Positions 1 through 7,088 of a stretch of 15,919 nucleotides of DNA are shown here, in pieces. This DNA comes from Kiritimatiellia bacterium (lineage in GTDB: Bacteria; Verrucomicrobiota; Kiritimatiellia; UBA8416; JABMPJ01). Location of the stretch: the NCBI GenBank assembly GCA_029939545.1, contig JAOZSS010000040.1, positions 1 to 15,919 on the forward strand, in the 5' to 3' direction. Under the pieces are notes generated by a model. The model was not told the DNA's origin. It saw nothing but the letters and a program-made list of their open reading frames with translations, and made no database searches. Made by a program: the position numbers and the translations under genes. Numbering within the stretch: the stretch's first letter is position 1; each line of letters starts with the position of its first letter.

Positions 1-495
1 GTACAGATCGCAGATCTTGCCCGCAACTTCCTCAACGCTGAGCCCGTTCGTATCGACTTGGAGGGGTAGGGCGGCGTAGAGGTGGCGGCGTTTCTCAAGG
101 ATGCCGAGGATTTTCTTCATCTTGTCATCGCCGGCGAGCAGCGGACGGGTGGTGTCGTGCATCACGCGGTCGAGAATCGTCTCGGGCGTGGCCTGCAGGC
201 AGATGACCAGGCCGGTGGCGCTGAAATCGCTGATGTTATCCGGGTCAAGCACCACACCACCACCCGTCCCGATGACGAGGCCATCCCGTGCAGCTAGCTC
301 CTTCACAAGCGCCCGCTCCACCGTGCGGAAGTAGGGTTCGCCGTCGGTGGCGAAGATGTCGGTAATCGGCCGCGCCGCACGCTCCTCGATAATGGCATCC
401 ATATCGACAAACGTCATCCCAAGCGTCGCCGCCAGCACATGGCCGACACTGGTCTTGCCCGTCCCCATGAACCCGATCAACACGATATTGCGCAT
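1..495 (-). CDS. aroK: Shikimate kinase, 3' end beyond the window
   Basis: Cytoplasmic enzyme that phosphorylates shikimate with ATP, the fifth step of chorismate (aromatic amino acid) synthesis. The frame is open from the ATG at 495 to the window edge: 165 residues of a family usually about 170-180 long, so only the last few are missing. Seen directly: Walker A loop GFMGTGKT (residues 8-15); the substrate-binding D31-x-D33; the GEPYFR segment with R57; the GTGGG loop (76-80); the lid motif RPLL with R117; and a KRRHLY segment near R136. All are in the expected order and spacing for shikimate kinase. The start is supported by a GGGAG Shine-Dalgarno about 9 nt upstream and a strong promoter. 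It is transcribed away from the secreted-protein gene at 647. No fault is visible in the part present. Confidence 0.95.
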   Translation of the reverse strand, partial: MRNIVLIGFMGTGKTSVGHVLAATLGMTFVDMDAIIEERAARPITDIFATDGEPYFRTVERALVKELAARDGLVIGTGGGVVLDPDNISDFSATGLVICLQATPETILDRVMHDTTRPLLAGDDKMKKILGILEKRRHLYAALPLQVDTNGLSVEEVAGKICDLY

Positions 496-519
496 AGCTT
501 GTCTCCCTCTCAGCAGCCG

Positions 520-548
520 AGTATCCGAGCCCATCCGAAATCTGTCAA
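520..548 (-). promoter_or_regulatory. Sigma70-type promoter for shikimate kinase
   Basis: On the minus strand, a perfect -35 TTGACA (548-543), a 17-nt spacer and a -10 GATACT (525-520, 4 of 6 to consensus). Expected transcription start is near 513, giving a leader of about 18 nt that carries the GGGAG ribosome binding site before the ATG at 495. The upstream DNA (549-565) is AT-rich. Prediction from consensus only. Confidence 0.6.
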
Positions 549-565
549 TATTGTTCCCTTTTTTC

Positions 566-593
566 TTGATCCAGCGAGTGAGAAGAGTAAAAT
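566..593 (+). promoter_or_regulatory. Candidate sigma70 promoter for the secreted protein gene
   Basis: -35 TTGATC (566-571), 16-nt spacer, -10 TAAAAT (588-593, 5 of 6). The start of transcription would be near 600, leaving a leader of about 47 nt to the ATG at 647. It lies just upstream of, and back to back with, the shikimate kinase promoter. Consensus match only. Confidence 0.45.
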
Positions 594-646
594 GGGATTG
601 AAAGTGGAGAGATAGTATCTGGTATCAGTCGTTGAGGAGGTCTGTT

Positions 647-2914
647 ATGCGTATCCATCATGTGTCCTTTCACGTGTCCGTTATCGTCGCGGCAGTCTGC
701 CTGTCGTTGGCGGGCTCTGCGTTTGCGCAGGAGGAAGTCAACTGGGCGGCCGTTCAGTGGCCTTTCAGTACGACTACGTCGGTGGGTGTCGCGACGGAAG
801 ACATCTTTGGGCGAGTCTATGAGCCGGGGGTGACGGATTCACCTGGGATGGGAATCGGGATATTGGCACAGCTGGGGTACGGGCCTGACGGGAGTGACCC
901 TGAGACCAGTCCTTGGTGGACCTGGTTGCCTGCGGTATACAACGGAGACTTGGACAATGATGATGAGTATGTCTCGTTCATAACACCGGGTTCAGCGGGG
1001 ACGTTTGACTATGCGTATCGATTCAGCATGGATGTCGGGGCATCATGGGTCTATGCGGATATGCGGGATATCAACCATCCAACCCCGCCGGGGGGGACTG
1101 AAGACGGTTACAATGCGGCTGATGCTGGCAACTTGATTGTTCTCGGCGAGGATGACATTTGTTCCAAATGGATTCAGCCGCCTGACTGTGAGTATGGCAT
1201 CGATATGCCCAGCTATGCGTTCAAACCTGAGCAGGGAGATCTCATTCGTCGTTATGTCGTAGGCGATGACTGGCTGTGCGATGGTCGGCCGATCACGGAT
1301 ATTCGGTGGTGGGGGTCTTATCCCGGCTGGCCCGAGGAAGCTCCCCCAGGGAGTACTGGCATCGGTCGCCCCATTGGATTCCGGCTGAGTTGGTACACCG
1401 ACATTCCCGCCGAACTGACAGTTGAAGGCTACAGCCGCCCGGGTCACTTATTGACGAATGTCATTGTCGATTTGCTTGGCTACAATGTTCCGGCTCAGGC
1501 GGCGGGAGAAGTGAGTGAGTTCTACTACTGCACGGTTGATAAGCCGTACGCTCCTCCTGTCTTTCTGGAGCATGAGTATCTGTATGAGGTCGAGTTGGAA
1601 GCGCCCTGGAACGAGAAGCGCGGACGGATCTATTGGCTGACGATTGAGGCGATCTACCCGGTGGGCTATGAACCGGATGAAATGCATCCCGAGTGGGGAT
1701 GGAAGACGTCAACCGAGAAAGACGTGATTGACGATGCGGTCGTGTGGGTTGTGCAGGATCCGATGGTCCCCGACTGGAAAGAAATGATCTGGCCGGATTA
1801 TCCATGGCAGGGGCCGACAATATCGGGGCTGTTCTGGCCGCCTGTTATGGTCCCCACATACTACATGGCCTTCACGCAAGAGGCGATTGAGGGGCCATCG
1901 GTTAACATGGCGTTTGAGCTGCTGACCGACGTCTGTCCTCGCCGGACGGAGAAGTGGGAGCAGCCGCCTGATATGTTTATGGGTACAGATATGTGGAGTT
2001 GGACGGACTTGGAGGATGCGCACAAGTCGGACTGGTTACGTGCCGACGACTTCGTCTCCGATGGACGGCTCATCTCGGATATTCACTGGTGGGGGTCGTA
2101 CAGCAACTGGATGATGGCAGTAGACGGAAGCGAAACCAATCCGGTGGCGCCTCCGGGGACCAACCTGTTCATGCGACCACTTGGGTTCAACCTGAGTTGG
2201 CATGAAAGCAAGGATCCCGAGTGTATTCCGGGTGTCGAGCTGACCAATGTCTTCGTGGAGATGATGTATTGCCATGAGATGTTCTATGGCACGGTTACGC
2301 AGAGCTGGAATCAGGAGCCGTTCATCTACGAACACGAGTACCAGTATTACGTGGACCTGCTGGATGTCGCTGATCCATGGCCCGAAGAGGAAGGCGGGCA
2401 CTATTGGCTGAACATTGAGGCGATATTCGATCCGCGGTTCACCCCGAGCCAGGATCCGGGCTTTTCGCATGCCGGATGGGGATGGAAGATATCGGAGATC
2501 GAACCGGATGGGATGGAAGACTGTTCAGCAGCCGTGTCGAATCGCCTCGGTGGGCCGTGGATCAGTGATCCGACTGTCGGGGGGATTCAGCCTCCACACC
2601 CGAAGGCGGACCGGCCCTACAACCTGGCTTTCGAATTAACCACGCATGAGGTGTCGACGAACAGTCCGACACTACCCATCGTCATCACAAATGCGGTGAG
2701 CAAGGTCGGCAATACCGTGCACATCGTCAAGACAGTTGGAACATCGGGTACAGGAACGCAGTATCTACAGATGAACACGAACCTGCTCACGAACGTTTGG
2801 ACCGACATTCCCGGACAGACGAAGGCGGCACCATTCCCGCCGCCCATCACGAATACGTGGACGGTCACGGGCGTGACGGACAGCAACGTGTTCTATCGTG
2901 TACTTGAGCAGTAG
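647..2914 (+). CDS. Large secreted protein with duplicated WWGSY-type domain
   Basis: About 755 residues; function unknown. The ATG at 647 is chosen over an in-frame TTG at 632 because GAGGAGG (634-640) sits 6 nt before it. An N-terminal signal peptide ends near AFA-QEE (about residue 28), so the protein is exported. Residues about 30-170 (LAQLGYGPDGSDP, TFDYAYRFS, WVYADM) resemble an exported beta-sandwich module that I recall from secreted bacterial hydrolases. Two homologous domains follow, about 172-352 and 432-615, sharing KWxQPPD, DGRxIxDIxWWGSYxxW, RPxGFxLSW, LTNVxVxxM/L, EHEYxYxVxL, YWLxIEAI and GWGWK. I believe this repeat is the family catalogued as DUF7901, a name from memory. The C-terminal about 95 residues (TNLLTNVWTDI to FYRVLEQ) look like the end module common in Verrucomicrobia-type secreted proteins. 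No PEP-CTERM or LPXTG-like anchor is visible. It appears monocistronic, with palindromes after its stop. Confidence 0.85.
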   Translation: MRIHHVSFHVSVIVAAVCLSLAGSAFAQEEVNWAAVQWPFSTTTSVGVATEDIFGRVYEPGVTDSPGMGIGILAQLGYGPDGSDPETSPWWTWLPAVYNGDLDNDDEYVSFITPGSAGTFDYAYRFSMDVGASWVYADMRDINHPTPPGGTEDGYNAADAGNLIVLGEDDICSKWIQPPDCEYGIDMPSYAFKPEQGDLIRRYVVGDDWLCDGRPITDIRWWGSYPGWPEEAPPGSTGIGRPIGFRLSWYTDIPAELTVEGYSRPGHLLTNVIVDLLGYNVPAQAAGEVSEFYYCTVDKPYAPPVFLEHEYLYEVELEAPWNEKRGRIYWLTIEAIYPVGYEPDEMHPEWGWKTSTEKDVIDDAVVWVVQDPMVPDWKEMIWPDYPWQGPTISGLFWPPVMVPTYYMAFTQEAIEGPSVNMAFELLTDVCPRRTEKWEQPPDMFMGTDMWSWTDLEDAHKSDWLRADDFVSDGRLISDIHWWGSYSNWMMAVDGSETNPVAPPGTNLFMRPLGFNLSWHESKDPECIPGVELTNVFVEMMYCHEMFYGTVTQSWNQEPFIYEHEYQYYVDLLDVADPWPEEEGGHYWLNIEAIFDPRFTPSQDPGFSHAGWGWKISEIEPDGMEDCSAAVSNRLGGPWISDPTVGGIQPPHPKADRPYNLAFELTTHEVSTNSPTLPIVITNAVSKVGNTVHIVKTVGTSGTGTQYLQMNTNLLTNVWTDIPGQTKAAPFPPPITNTWTVTGVTDSNVFYRVLEQ

Positions 2915-2920
2915 GTTTAT

Positions 2921-2995
2921 GTGCTCCCCCTGCGGCCTCGTGCCGCAGGAGAGTGAGATCTTTGCCTCCCGCGACGCGAGGTCGCGGGGGGTATG
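2921..2995. repeat. Pair of inverted, co-varying palindromes (REP-like or tandem terminator)
   Basis: Hairpin A: 2929-2936 pairs with 2942-2949 around loop CTCGT. Hairpin B: 2965-2975 pairs with 2981-2991 around loop GCGAG (one G-U pair). The reverse complement of B aligns with A over 28 nt at 21 identities without gaps: both read CCCCC-x-GCG-x-CCTCG-x-G-x-CGC-x-GGAG. Two stem differences are compensatory (T-A versus C-G, and G-C versus A-T), so both copies keep their fold. Neither is followed by a clear T-run. This fits an inverted pair of REP-type palindromes; a role in ending transcription of the upstream gene is also possible. Confidence 0.6.
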
Positions 2996-3044
2996 CTCAG
3001 GAACCTGCTTTCCTGATAGTGTGTGAGAGGGTAGACTTCGCGGG

Positions 3045-4397
3045 GTGAATGTGAAGTCTGTCCTCTTTGTTCTCTGTGCGCTTTTCTTCTGTGTGTCGGC
3101 GCATGCGCTTGGCCCCCATGAGCTGCTGGTGCTGGCCAACGAGGATTCTGAGGAGTCCGTTGACCTGGCGCGGCGCTACATGGAGTGGCGGCGTGTTCCC
3201 GACTGTAACCTGGTCTTGATCAATCTGTCTGGTGAGACGAAGGGCCTGGCGATCAGCCTCAAAGCCTTCCGTAAGCACATCCTGACACCTGCGAAGAAGG
3301 CTGTGGCCGCGCGGGGGATCGACGATCACATCCTGGCGTGGGTCTATTCGACCGACTTTCCGACCCGGATCACTACGGAGGAAGGGGTGTCGCTGATTGG
3401 CGCGACGTTCCTCAAGGGGGACGTGCCCGATGCGGAGTCGATCCTCAGGGCGACGTATGCGTCGCCACTCTTCGCCGGTCCCGACCGCACGAAGGGCACC
3501 CGCAGCGCATCACAGACATTTGGCCGCGCGGCACGTATGTTGGGCAACGACATGCCCATTCCCAGTATGATGCTCGGGTTCACCGGTGAGCGGGGCAACA
3601 CGATCGAGGAGGTTCGTGCCGCCCTGTGGCGTGGGGTTGAGTCCGATGCCACAGCCCCTACCGGTACCGTCTATCTTGTGAAGACCGGTGACGTCCGTTC
3701 GCGCTGTCGCGACTGGCAATATGGTGGGGCCAAACGGGAGATGGCTCTGGAGAACGTTGAGGCCGTGGTGACGGACGTGTTTCCCACAGGGAAGCGCGAT
3801 GTGCTGGGACTGATGACCGGCAGTGCGGTTGTGAGATCGGAGGCCGTGGCGGGATTCCTGCCCGGCGCCATGGCTGAACACCTCACGAGTTTTGGCGCGG
3901 CGTTCGAGCAGGCCGCCCAGTCGAAGGTGACGCTCTGGATCAAGGCGGGCGCGACGTTGACGGCGGGAACGGTCGTGGAACCACGTGCCATGTATAAGAA
4001 ATTCCCGACCGCCCGATTCTACTTCTACTATGCCCAGGGGTGCACGGCCATCGAGAGCTTCTTCCTGTCGCTGAGCAGTCCACTCCAAATCCTTCTGCTG
4101 GGTGACCCACTGGCGTCGCCCTGGGCGGTTGACGACCGGGTTCGTATCGCGGGTATGCCCCGTGGACCGCTGCAGGGAAGTTTCTCGGTGTCGTCCACGC
4201 TCGACCGAACTGACCCGATGCGGTTCTACAGCCACAACCTGTGGATGGTCGATGGACGCGTGATTGGGAAAGGGCGGGAACAGACGGTCGACGTGTCAGA
4301 TCTTGATCCGGGGACACACACCCTGCGCGTGGTGGCGTACAGTGCCGGGTTGGTGCGACGGCAGATCTTTGCTCTAGAAGGCTTTGATGTTCAATGA
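3045..4397 (+). CDS. Exported TIGR03790-like protein with C-terminal beta domain
   Basis: 450 residues, biochemical function unknown. The start is a GTG (3045; another GTG lies 6 nt on), with a weak GAGAGG upstream. Residues 1-22 form a signal peptide (SVLFVLCALFFCVSAHA). The mature protein opens with LLVLANEDSEES, ARRYMEWRRVPDCNLVLINL, which matches the opening pattern of TIGR03790 (advance of a strand, then a YxxxRxIP-type motif). The end of the core has YFYYAQGCTAIESFF and the family-like GDPLASPW (about residues 353-360). A final about 85 residues (VRIAGMPRGPL onward, with DLDPGTHTLRVVAY) looks like an Ig-like or beta-sandwich domain. TIGR03790 is described as restricted to genomes with PEP-CTERM/exosortase sorting, which would suggest an envelope or exopolysaccharide link. 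Its TGA overlaps the ATG of the next gene (ATGA), implying coupled translation with the heptose phosphatase. Confidence 0.75.
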   Translation: MNVKSVLFVLCALFFCVSAHALGPHELLVLANEDSEESVDLARRYMEWRRVPDCNLVLINLSGETKGLAISLKAFRKHILTPAKKAVAARGIDDHILAWVYSTDFPTRITTEEGVSLIGATFLKGDVPDAESILRATYASPLFAGPDRTKGTRSASQTFGRAARMLGNDMPIPSMMLGFTGERGNTIEEVRAALWRGVESDATAPTGTVYLVKTGDVRSRCRDWQYGGAKREMALENVEAVVTDVFPTGKRDVLGLMTGSAVVRSEAVAGFLPGAMAEHLTSFGAAFEQAAQSKVTLWIKAGATLTAGTVVEPRAMYKKFPTARFYFYYAQGCTAIESFFLSLSSPLQILLLGDPLASPWAVDDRVRIAGMPRGPLQGSFSVSSTLDRTDPMRFYSHNLWMVDGRVIGKGREQTVDVSDLDPGTHTLRVVAYSAGLVRRQIFALEGFDVQ

Positions 4398-4933
4398 GTA
4401 ATGATATGAAGAGGTGTGTGTTTTTCGATCGGGATGGCATTGTCAACGTACGTGTCGTGGACGGCTATGTTGAGTCCTGGGACGGATTCGATCTGTTGCC
4501 GGAGTTTCCAGAGGTCCTGCGCAAAGTGAGTGCGATGGGGTACGTGGCTGTGGTCATCACCAACCAGCGGGGCGTCGCCCGTGGCATTATGTCGCGGGAA
4601 GCGGTCGACGAGATTCACACTAACCTGAATGCCTTGTTGGAGCGGGACCACGGCGTGCGCCTGTTGGACGTCATGGTCTGCCCGCATGAGAAGGACTCGT
4701 GCCGCTGCCGCAAGCCGCAGCCGACGATGTTGATCGATGCCGCGACAAAACATGGAATCGATCTCGTCGCCTCCTGGATGATTGGCGATACGGAGTCTGA
4801 TGTCGAAGCAGGCCGTCGTGCCGGCTGCCGTACAATCCTTGTGTCAGCCGAGCCCGGTGAGACCGTGGCCACGGTGAGGGTGGGGAGCCTGGCTGAGCTG
4901 GTGGATCGCATCGAAGATCTGCTGGCAGGATAG
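4394..4933 (+). CDS. gmhB: D-glycero-D-manno-heptose 1,7-bisphosphate 7-phosphatase (GmhB-type HAD phosphatase)
   Basis: 179 residues, normal for GmhB. Removes the C7 phosphate from heptose 1,7-bisphosphate on the way to ADP- or GDP-heptose for LPS or S-layer glycans; cytoplasmic. HAD motif I is FFDRDGIVN with nucleophile D12 and acid/base D14; motif II ITNQRGVARG (T56); the zinc loop CPHEKDSCRCRKP supplies C96, H98, C103 and C105; motif III lysine follows in RKP; motif IV IGDTESD carries D132 and D136. The zinc loop is short (CxH-x4-CxC) compared with the E. coli enzyme, as in many HAD-IIIA members, so the exact heptose anomer cannot be called. The start overlaps the upstream stop (ATGA). 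It precedes a GHMP kinase and a nucleotidyltransferase remnant, the other steps expected of a heptose-nucleotide pathway. The broader label HAD-IIIA phosphatase is safe; the heptose substrate is likely. Confidence 0.85.
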   Translation: MSNDMKRCVFFDRDGIVNVRVVDGYVESWDGFDLLPEFPEVLRKVSAMGYVAVVITNQRGVARGIMSREAVDEIHTNLNALLERDHGVRLLDVMVCPHEKDSCRCRKPQPTMLIDAATKHGIDLVASWMIGDTESDVEAGRRAGCRTILVSAEPGETVATVRVGSLAELVDRIEDLLAG

Positions 4934-5055
4934 AGGCATGTAGCCTATCCTAAGGGTTTCAGGTGTAGGGCCGCACCGTGGCGGCAATCGAGCAAACCGA
5001 GATCTCGACATCCTGCAAGGGTGACCAAAGCGAGAACAGTGCGAAGAAGAGGCTA

Positions 5056-5754
5056 ATGAAACTTTTTGTACCAGGCCGAATATGTCTCCTCGGCGAACCC
5101 AGCGACTGGGCGGGTGGCTATCGCCGTATCAATGCCGATATCGAGCGCGGCTACACGATTATCACCGGTACGAACCAAGGCATTCATGCCGAGGTCGAGC
5201 CGCATCCGAACAAGCTTATCCTGACGTCGACGCTTGGGGATGGAACGCGCAAGGGGCCGTTCGAGGTGGAGATGGAGCGCGAGGCGCTGCTCGAGGTCGC
5301 CGAACAGGGCGGTTGCTTCAGCTATGCCGCCGGCGTGGCCTACCAGGTGCTCACGCACTACCGTGTGCGCGGTCTGAAGATCGATAACTACCTGACCGAC
5401 CTGCCCATCAAGAAGTACCTGTCATCCAGTGCGGCGGTTTCGGTGATGGTGGCACGGGCCTTCAACCGGATCTATGACCTCAAGATGACGATCCGGGGCG
5501 AGATGGAGTATGCCTACATGGGCGAGATCACCACGCCCTTCCGCTGTGGGCGGATGGACCAGGGCTGCGCCTATGGCAACCGGCCAATCATGATGACGTT
5601 TGATGGCGAGCGCGGCGAGTTTCAGTTGACGTCCTGCCTTGATCGGCTGCGCCAGGAAGACGGGGTTGCGGGTTGCGTTGTGCAAGGGCGCCGGTTCGAC
5701 ATCGGGCTGCCGGAAGCGTATCGGCAGACCGTAATCGATTTTAGAAACGCATAG
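5056..5754 (+). pseudogene. Chimeric frame: GHMP sugar kinase N-part joined to sugar nucleotidyltransferase C-tail
   Basis: Residues 1 to about 184 (from ATG 5056) are the first half of a GHMP-family sugar kinase: MKLFVPGRICLLGE (motif 1), then the motif-2 region LPIKKYLSSSAA (116-127) and GEITTPFRCGRMDQG. GHMP kinases are normally about 300-350 residues; the C-terminal half with the glycine-rich motif 3 is absent. From about residue 185 the sequence GEFQLTSCLDRL, then GRRFDIGLPEAYRQTVIDF, matches the end of GalU/RfbA-type nucleotidyltransferases (GEIQLTDAL and G-x-x-x-DIG-x-PE-x-Y). The frame stays open through the junction, near 5605-5620, where GGCGAG occurs twice, 3 nt apart. The simplest reading is a deletion fusing two adjacent genes, removing kinase 3' and transferase 5' sequence. 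The motif-2 glycine is also Tyr (Y121). An upstream GTG (4978) is in frame, but the AAGAGG before ATG 5056 and the usual kinase start favour 5056. A working bifunctional enzyme is very unlikely. Confidence 0.75.
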
Positions 5755-5827
5755 GAGAAGAGAGTGGGCAGTAAAGGGACTGGTCACTGAAACAGGGGGG
5801 CACGGTCTTCCCGAGGAATGTGATGAT

Positions 5828-6760
5828 ATGACAGTATCAGTAGTAACTGGCGGCGCAGGATTTCTGGGCTCGCATCTTTGTGATCATCTGTTGGCGGAGG
5901 GTCACCAGGTCATCTGTCTGGATAACCTGATTACGGGGAACATAGCCAATATCGAGCATCTGGCAGGCAACGAGAACTTCAGGTTCATCAAGCATGACGT
6001 CACGGAGTACATCTTTCTGCCTGGCCCAGTCGACTATATCTATCATTTCGCATCGCCGGCCAGCCCGATTGATTATCTGGAACTCCCGATCCAGACGCTA
6101 AAGGTCGGCAGTCTGGGCACGCATAAGGCTCTGGGGCTGGCCAAAGCCAAGGGCGCGCGCTTCCTGCTGGCATCGACGTCCGAAACCTATGGCGATCCGT
6201 TGGTGCATCCGCAGCCCGAAACCTACTGGGGCAACGTGAACCCGGTGGGGCCGCGCGGCGTCTACGATGAAGCGAAGCGTTTTGCCGAGGCCATGACCAT
6301 GGCCTACCGCCGCTTCCACGGCGTGGATGCGAAGATTGTACGCATTTTCAATACGTACGGTCCGCGTATGCGTGCCAAGGATGGTCGCGCCGTGCCGGCT
6401 TTCGTGTCGCAGGCCCTGGATGGCACCCCGATCACGGTCTTCGGCGACGGCAGCCAAACGCGCAGTTTCTGCTTCGTGAACGACCTGATTCGAGGGATCT
6501 ACGCACTGGCCTGCAGCGAGGAGAGCGGGCCCATCAATATCGGAAACCCGGCCGAGATGACGATCCTGCAGCTGGCTGAGAAGATCATCGAGCTGACCGG
6601 CAGTGCGTCTGAGATCATCCACGAAGGCCTGCCGACGGACGACCCGAAGGTGCGCCAGCCCGATATCACGCTGGCCCGCGAGCGCCTGAAGTGGCAACCG
6701 GAGGTCGATGTCGACGAGGGCCTGCCTATCACGATCGACTACTTCAAGTCGATTCGGTAG
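5828..6760 (+). CDS. uxs: UDP-glucuronate decarboxylase (UDP-xylose synthase)
   Basis: 310 residues, the usual bacterial UXS length. Converts UDP-glucuronate to UDP-xylose and CO2 with bound NAD, through a 4-keto intermediate; cytoplasmic. It is an extended short-chain dehydrogenase: Rossmann TGGAGFLGSHL (7-17); D32 in CLDNLITG for the NAD ribose; HFASPASPIDY; the active-site STSETYGDP (116-124, with E119) and Y146-x3-K150 in GVYDEAKRFAEA; RIFNTYGPRM; and QTRSFCFVNDLI late in the chain. The ASPASP, SETYGDP and NPVGPRGVYDEAKR signatures are those of UXS rather than dTDP-glucose dehydratase or GalE. GAGGAA at 5813-5818 lies 9 nt before the ATG. It follows the chimeric kinase frame by 73 bp and is probably in the same transcript, supplying a nucleotide sugar for LPS or exopolysaccharide. 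GmhB, the damaged kinase/transferase and UXS need not serve one pathway. Confidence 0.92.
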   Translation: MTVSVVTGGAGFLGSHLCDHLLAEGHQVICLDNLITGNIANIEHLAGNENFRFIKHDVTEYIFLPGPVDYIYHFASPASPIDYLELPIQTLKVGSLGTHKALGLAKAKGARFLLASTSETYGDPLVHPQPETYWGNVNPVGPRGVYDEAKRFAEAMTMAYRRFHGVDAKIVRIFNTYGPRMRAKDGRAVPAFVSQALDGTPITVFGDGSQTRSFCFVNDLIRGIYALACSEESGPINIGNPAEMTILQLAEKIIELTGSASEIIHEGLPTDDPKVRQPDITLARERLKWQPEVDVDEGLPITIDYFKSIR

Positions 6761-6770
6761 AGCGCGTCCG

Positions 6771-6785
6771 GCCTGGTTTCCAGGC
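6771..6785 (+). terminator. Short hairpin after uxs, weak terminator candidate
   Basis: GCCTGG-TTT-CCAGGC is a perfect 6-bp stem with a 3-nt loop, 10 bp after the uxs stop. No T-run follows, so a Rho-independent role is doubtful. Confidence 0.3.
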
Positions 6786-6824
6786 AGACTCTGTTGTCAT
6801 CTCAGGCAACATCCGCTATGAACT

Positions 6825-6912
6825 GTGTCGTTCCGAGCGAAGTCGAGGACACTCAGTCCAACTGCTTAGTGCTTGCTGGACAAACGGTTACAGACTGAGC
6901 AGTTGGACTAAG
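6825..6912. repeat. Intergenic composite element: dispersed-repeat motif plus 19-bp imperfect hairpin
   Basis: The 328-bp gap 6761-7088 has no credible gene. Within it, 6831-6849 (TTCCGAGCGAAGTCGAGGA), flanked by GTGTC (6825-6829) and GACAC (6848-6852), resembles an intergenic repeat core that I remember from many unrelated bacterial genomes. Directly adjoining, 6852-6870 pairs with 6894-6912 over 19 positions (17 Watson-Crick, one G-U, one C-A mismatch) around a 23-nt loop. No T-run follows, so it is not a classic terminator. It may be a REP/MITE-like repeat or a structured RNA. The rest of the gap (6913-7088) shows nothing I can identify. Confidence 0.5.
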
Positions 6913-7088
6913 CGTATCGGACAAAGTGTGGGAACTAAGAAAGGGATGAAGTGTAGGGTGCGTTCGAAGGGATATATGGGGGCAGGAGGAGCTAACCGCC
7001 CACCCCCTCTTCCTGGATTATTCCTTTCTTGAGCAGGAGCGGAAGACCGGTTACACCCCAGGCTGAACTGCTTGATGCATCCTCCTTG

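Noticed and set aside
2998..3015. Hairpin CAGGAA...TTCCTG before the TIGR03790-like gene
   Set aside because: Only a 6-bp stem with no T-run; too weak to call a terminator or operator on its own.
3510..4235. A 241-codon minus-strand frame opposite the TIGR03790-like gene
   Set aside because: The composition is shadow-like (His, Arg, Gly rich), with no motif, and the plus-strand protein has a signal peptide and family motifs.
4978..5055. Upstream GTG extension of the kinase frame
   Set aside because: The extra 26 residues are polar and unlike GHMP kinase N-termini, while AAGAGG precedes the ATG at 5056, whose product starts at the expected place.
5828..6760. dTDP-glucose 4,6-dehydratase or UDP-glucose 4-epimerase as the identity of the epimerase-like gene
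   Set aside because: ASPASPIDY, STSETYGDP and NPVGPRGVYDEAKR are the signatures of UDP-glucuronate decarboxylase, and the 310-residue length fits that enzyme.
6691..7032. A 113-codon plus-strand frame covering the end of uxs and the intergenic element
   Set aside because: It begins inside uxs out of frame and runs through the hairpin; no ribosome site and no similarity that I recognise.
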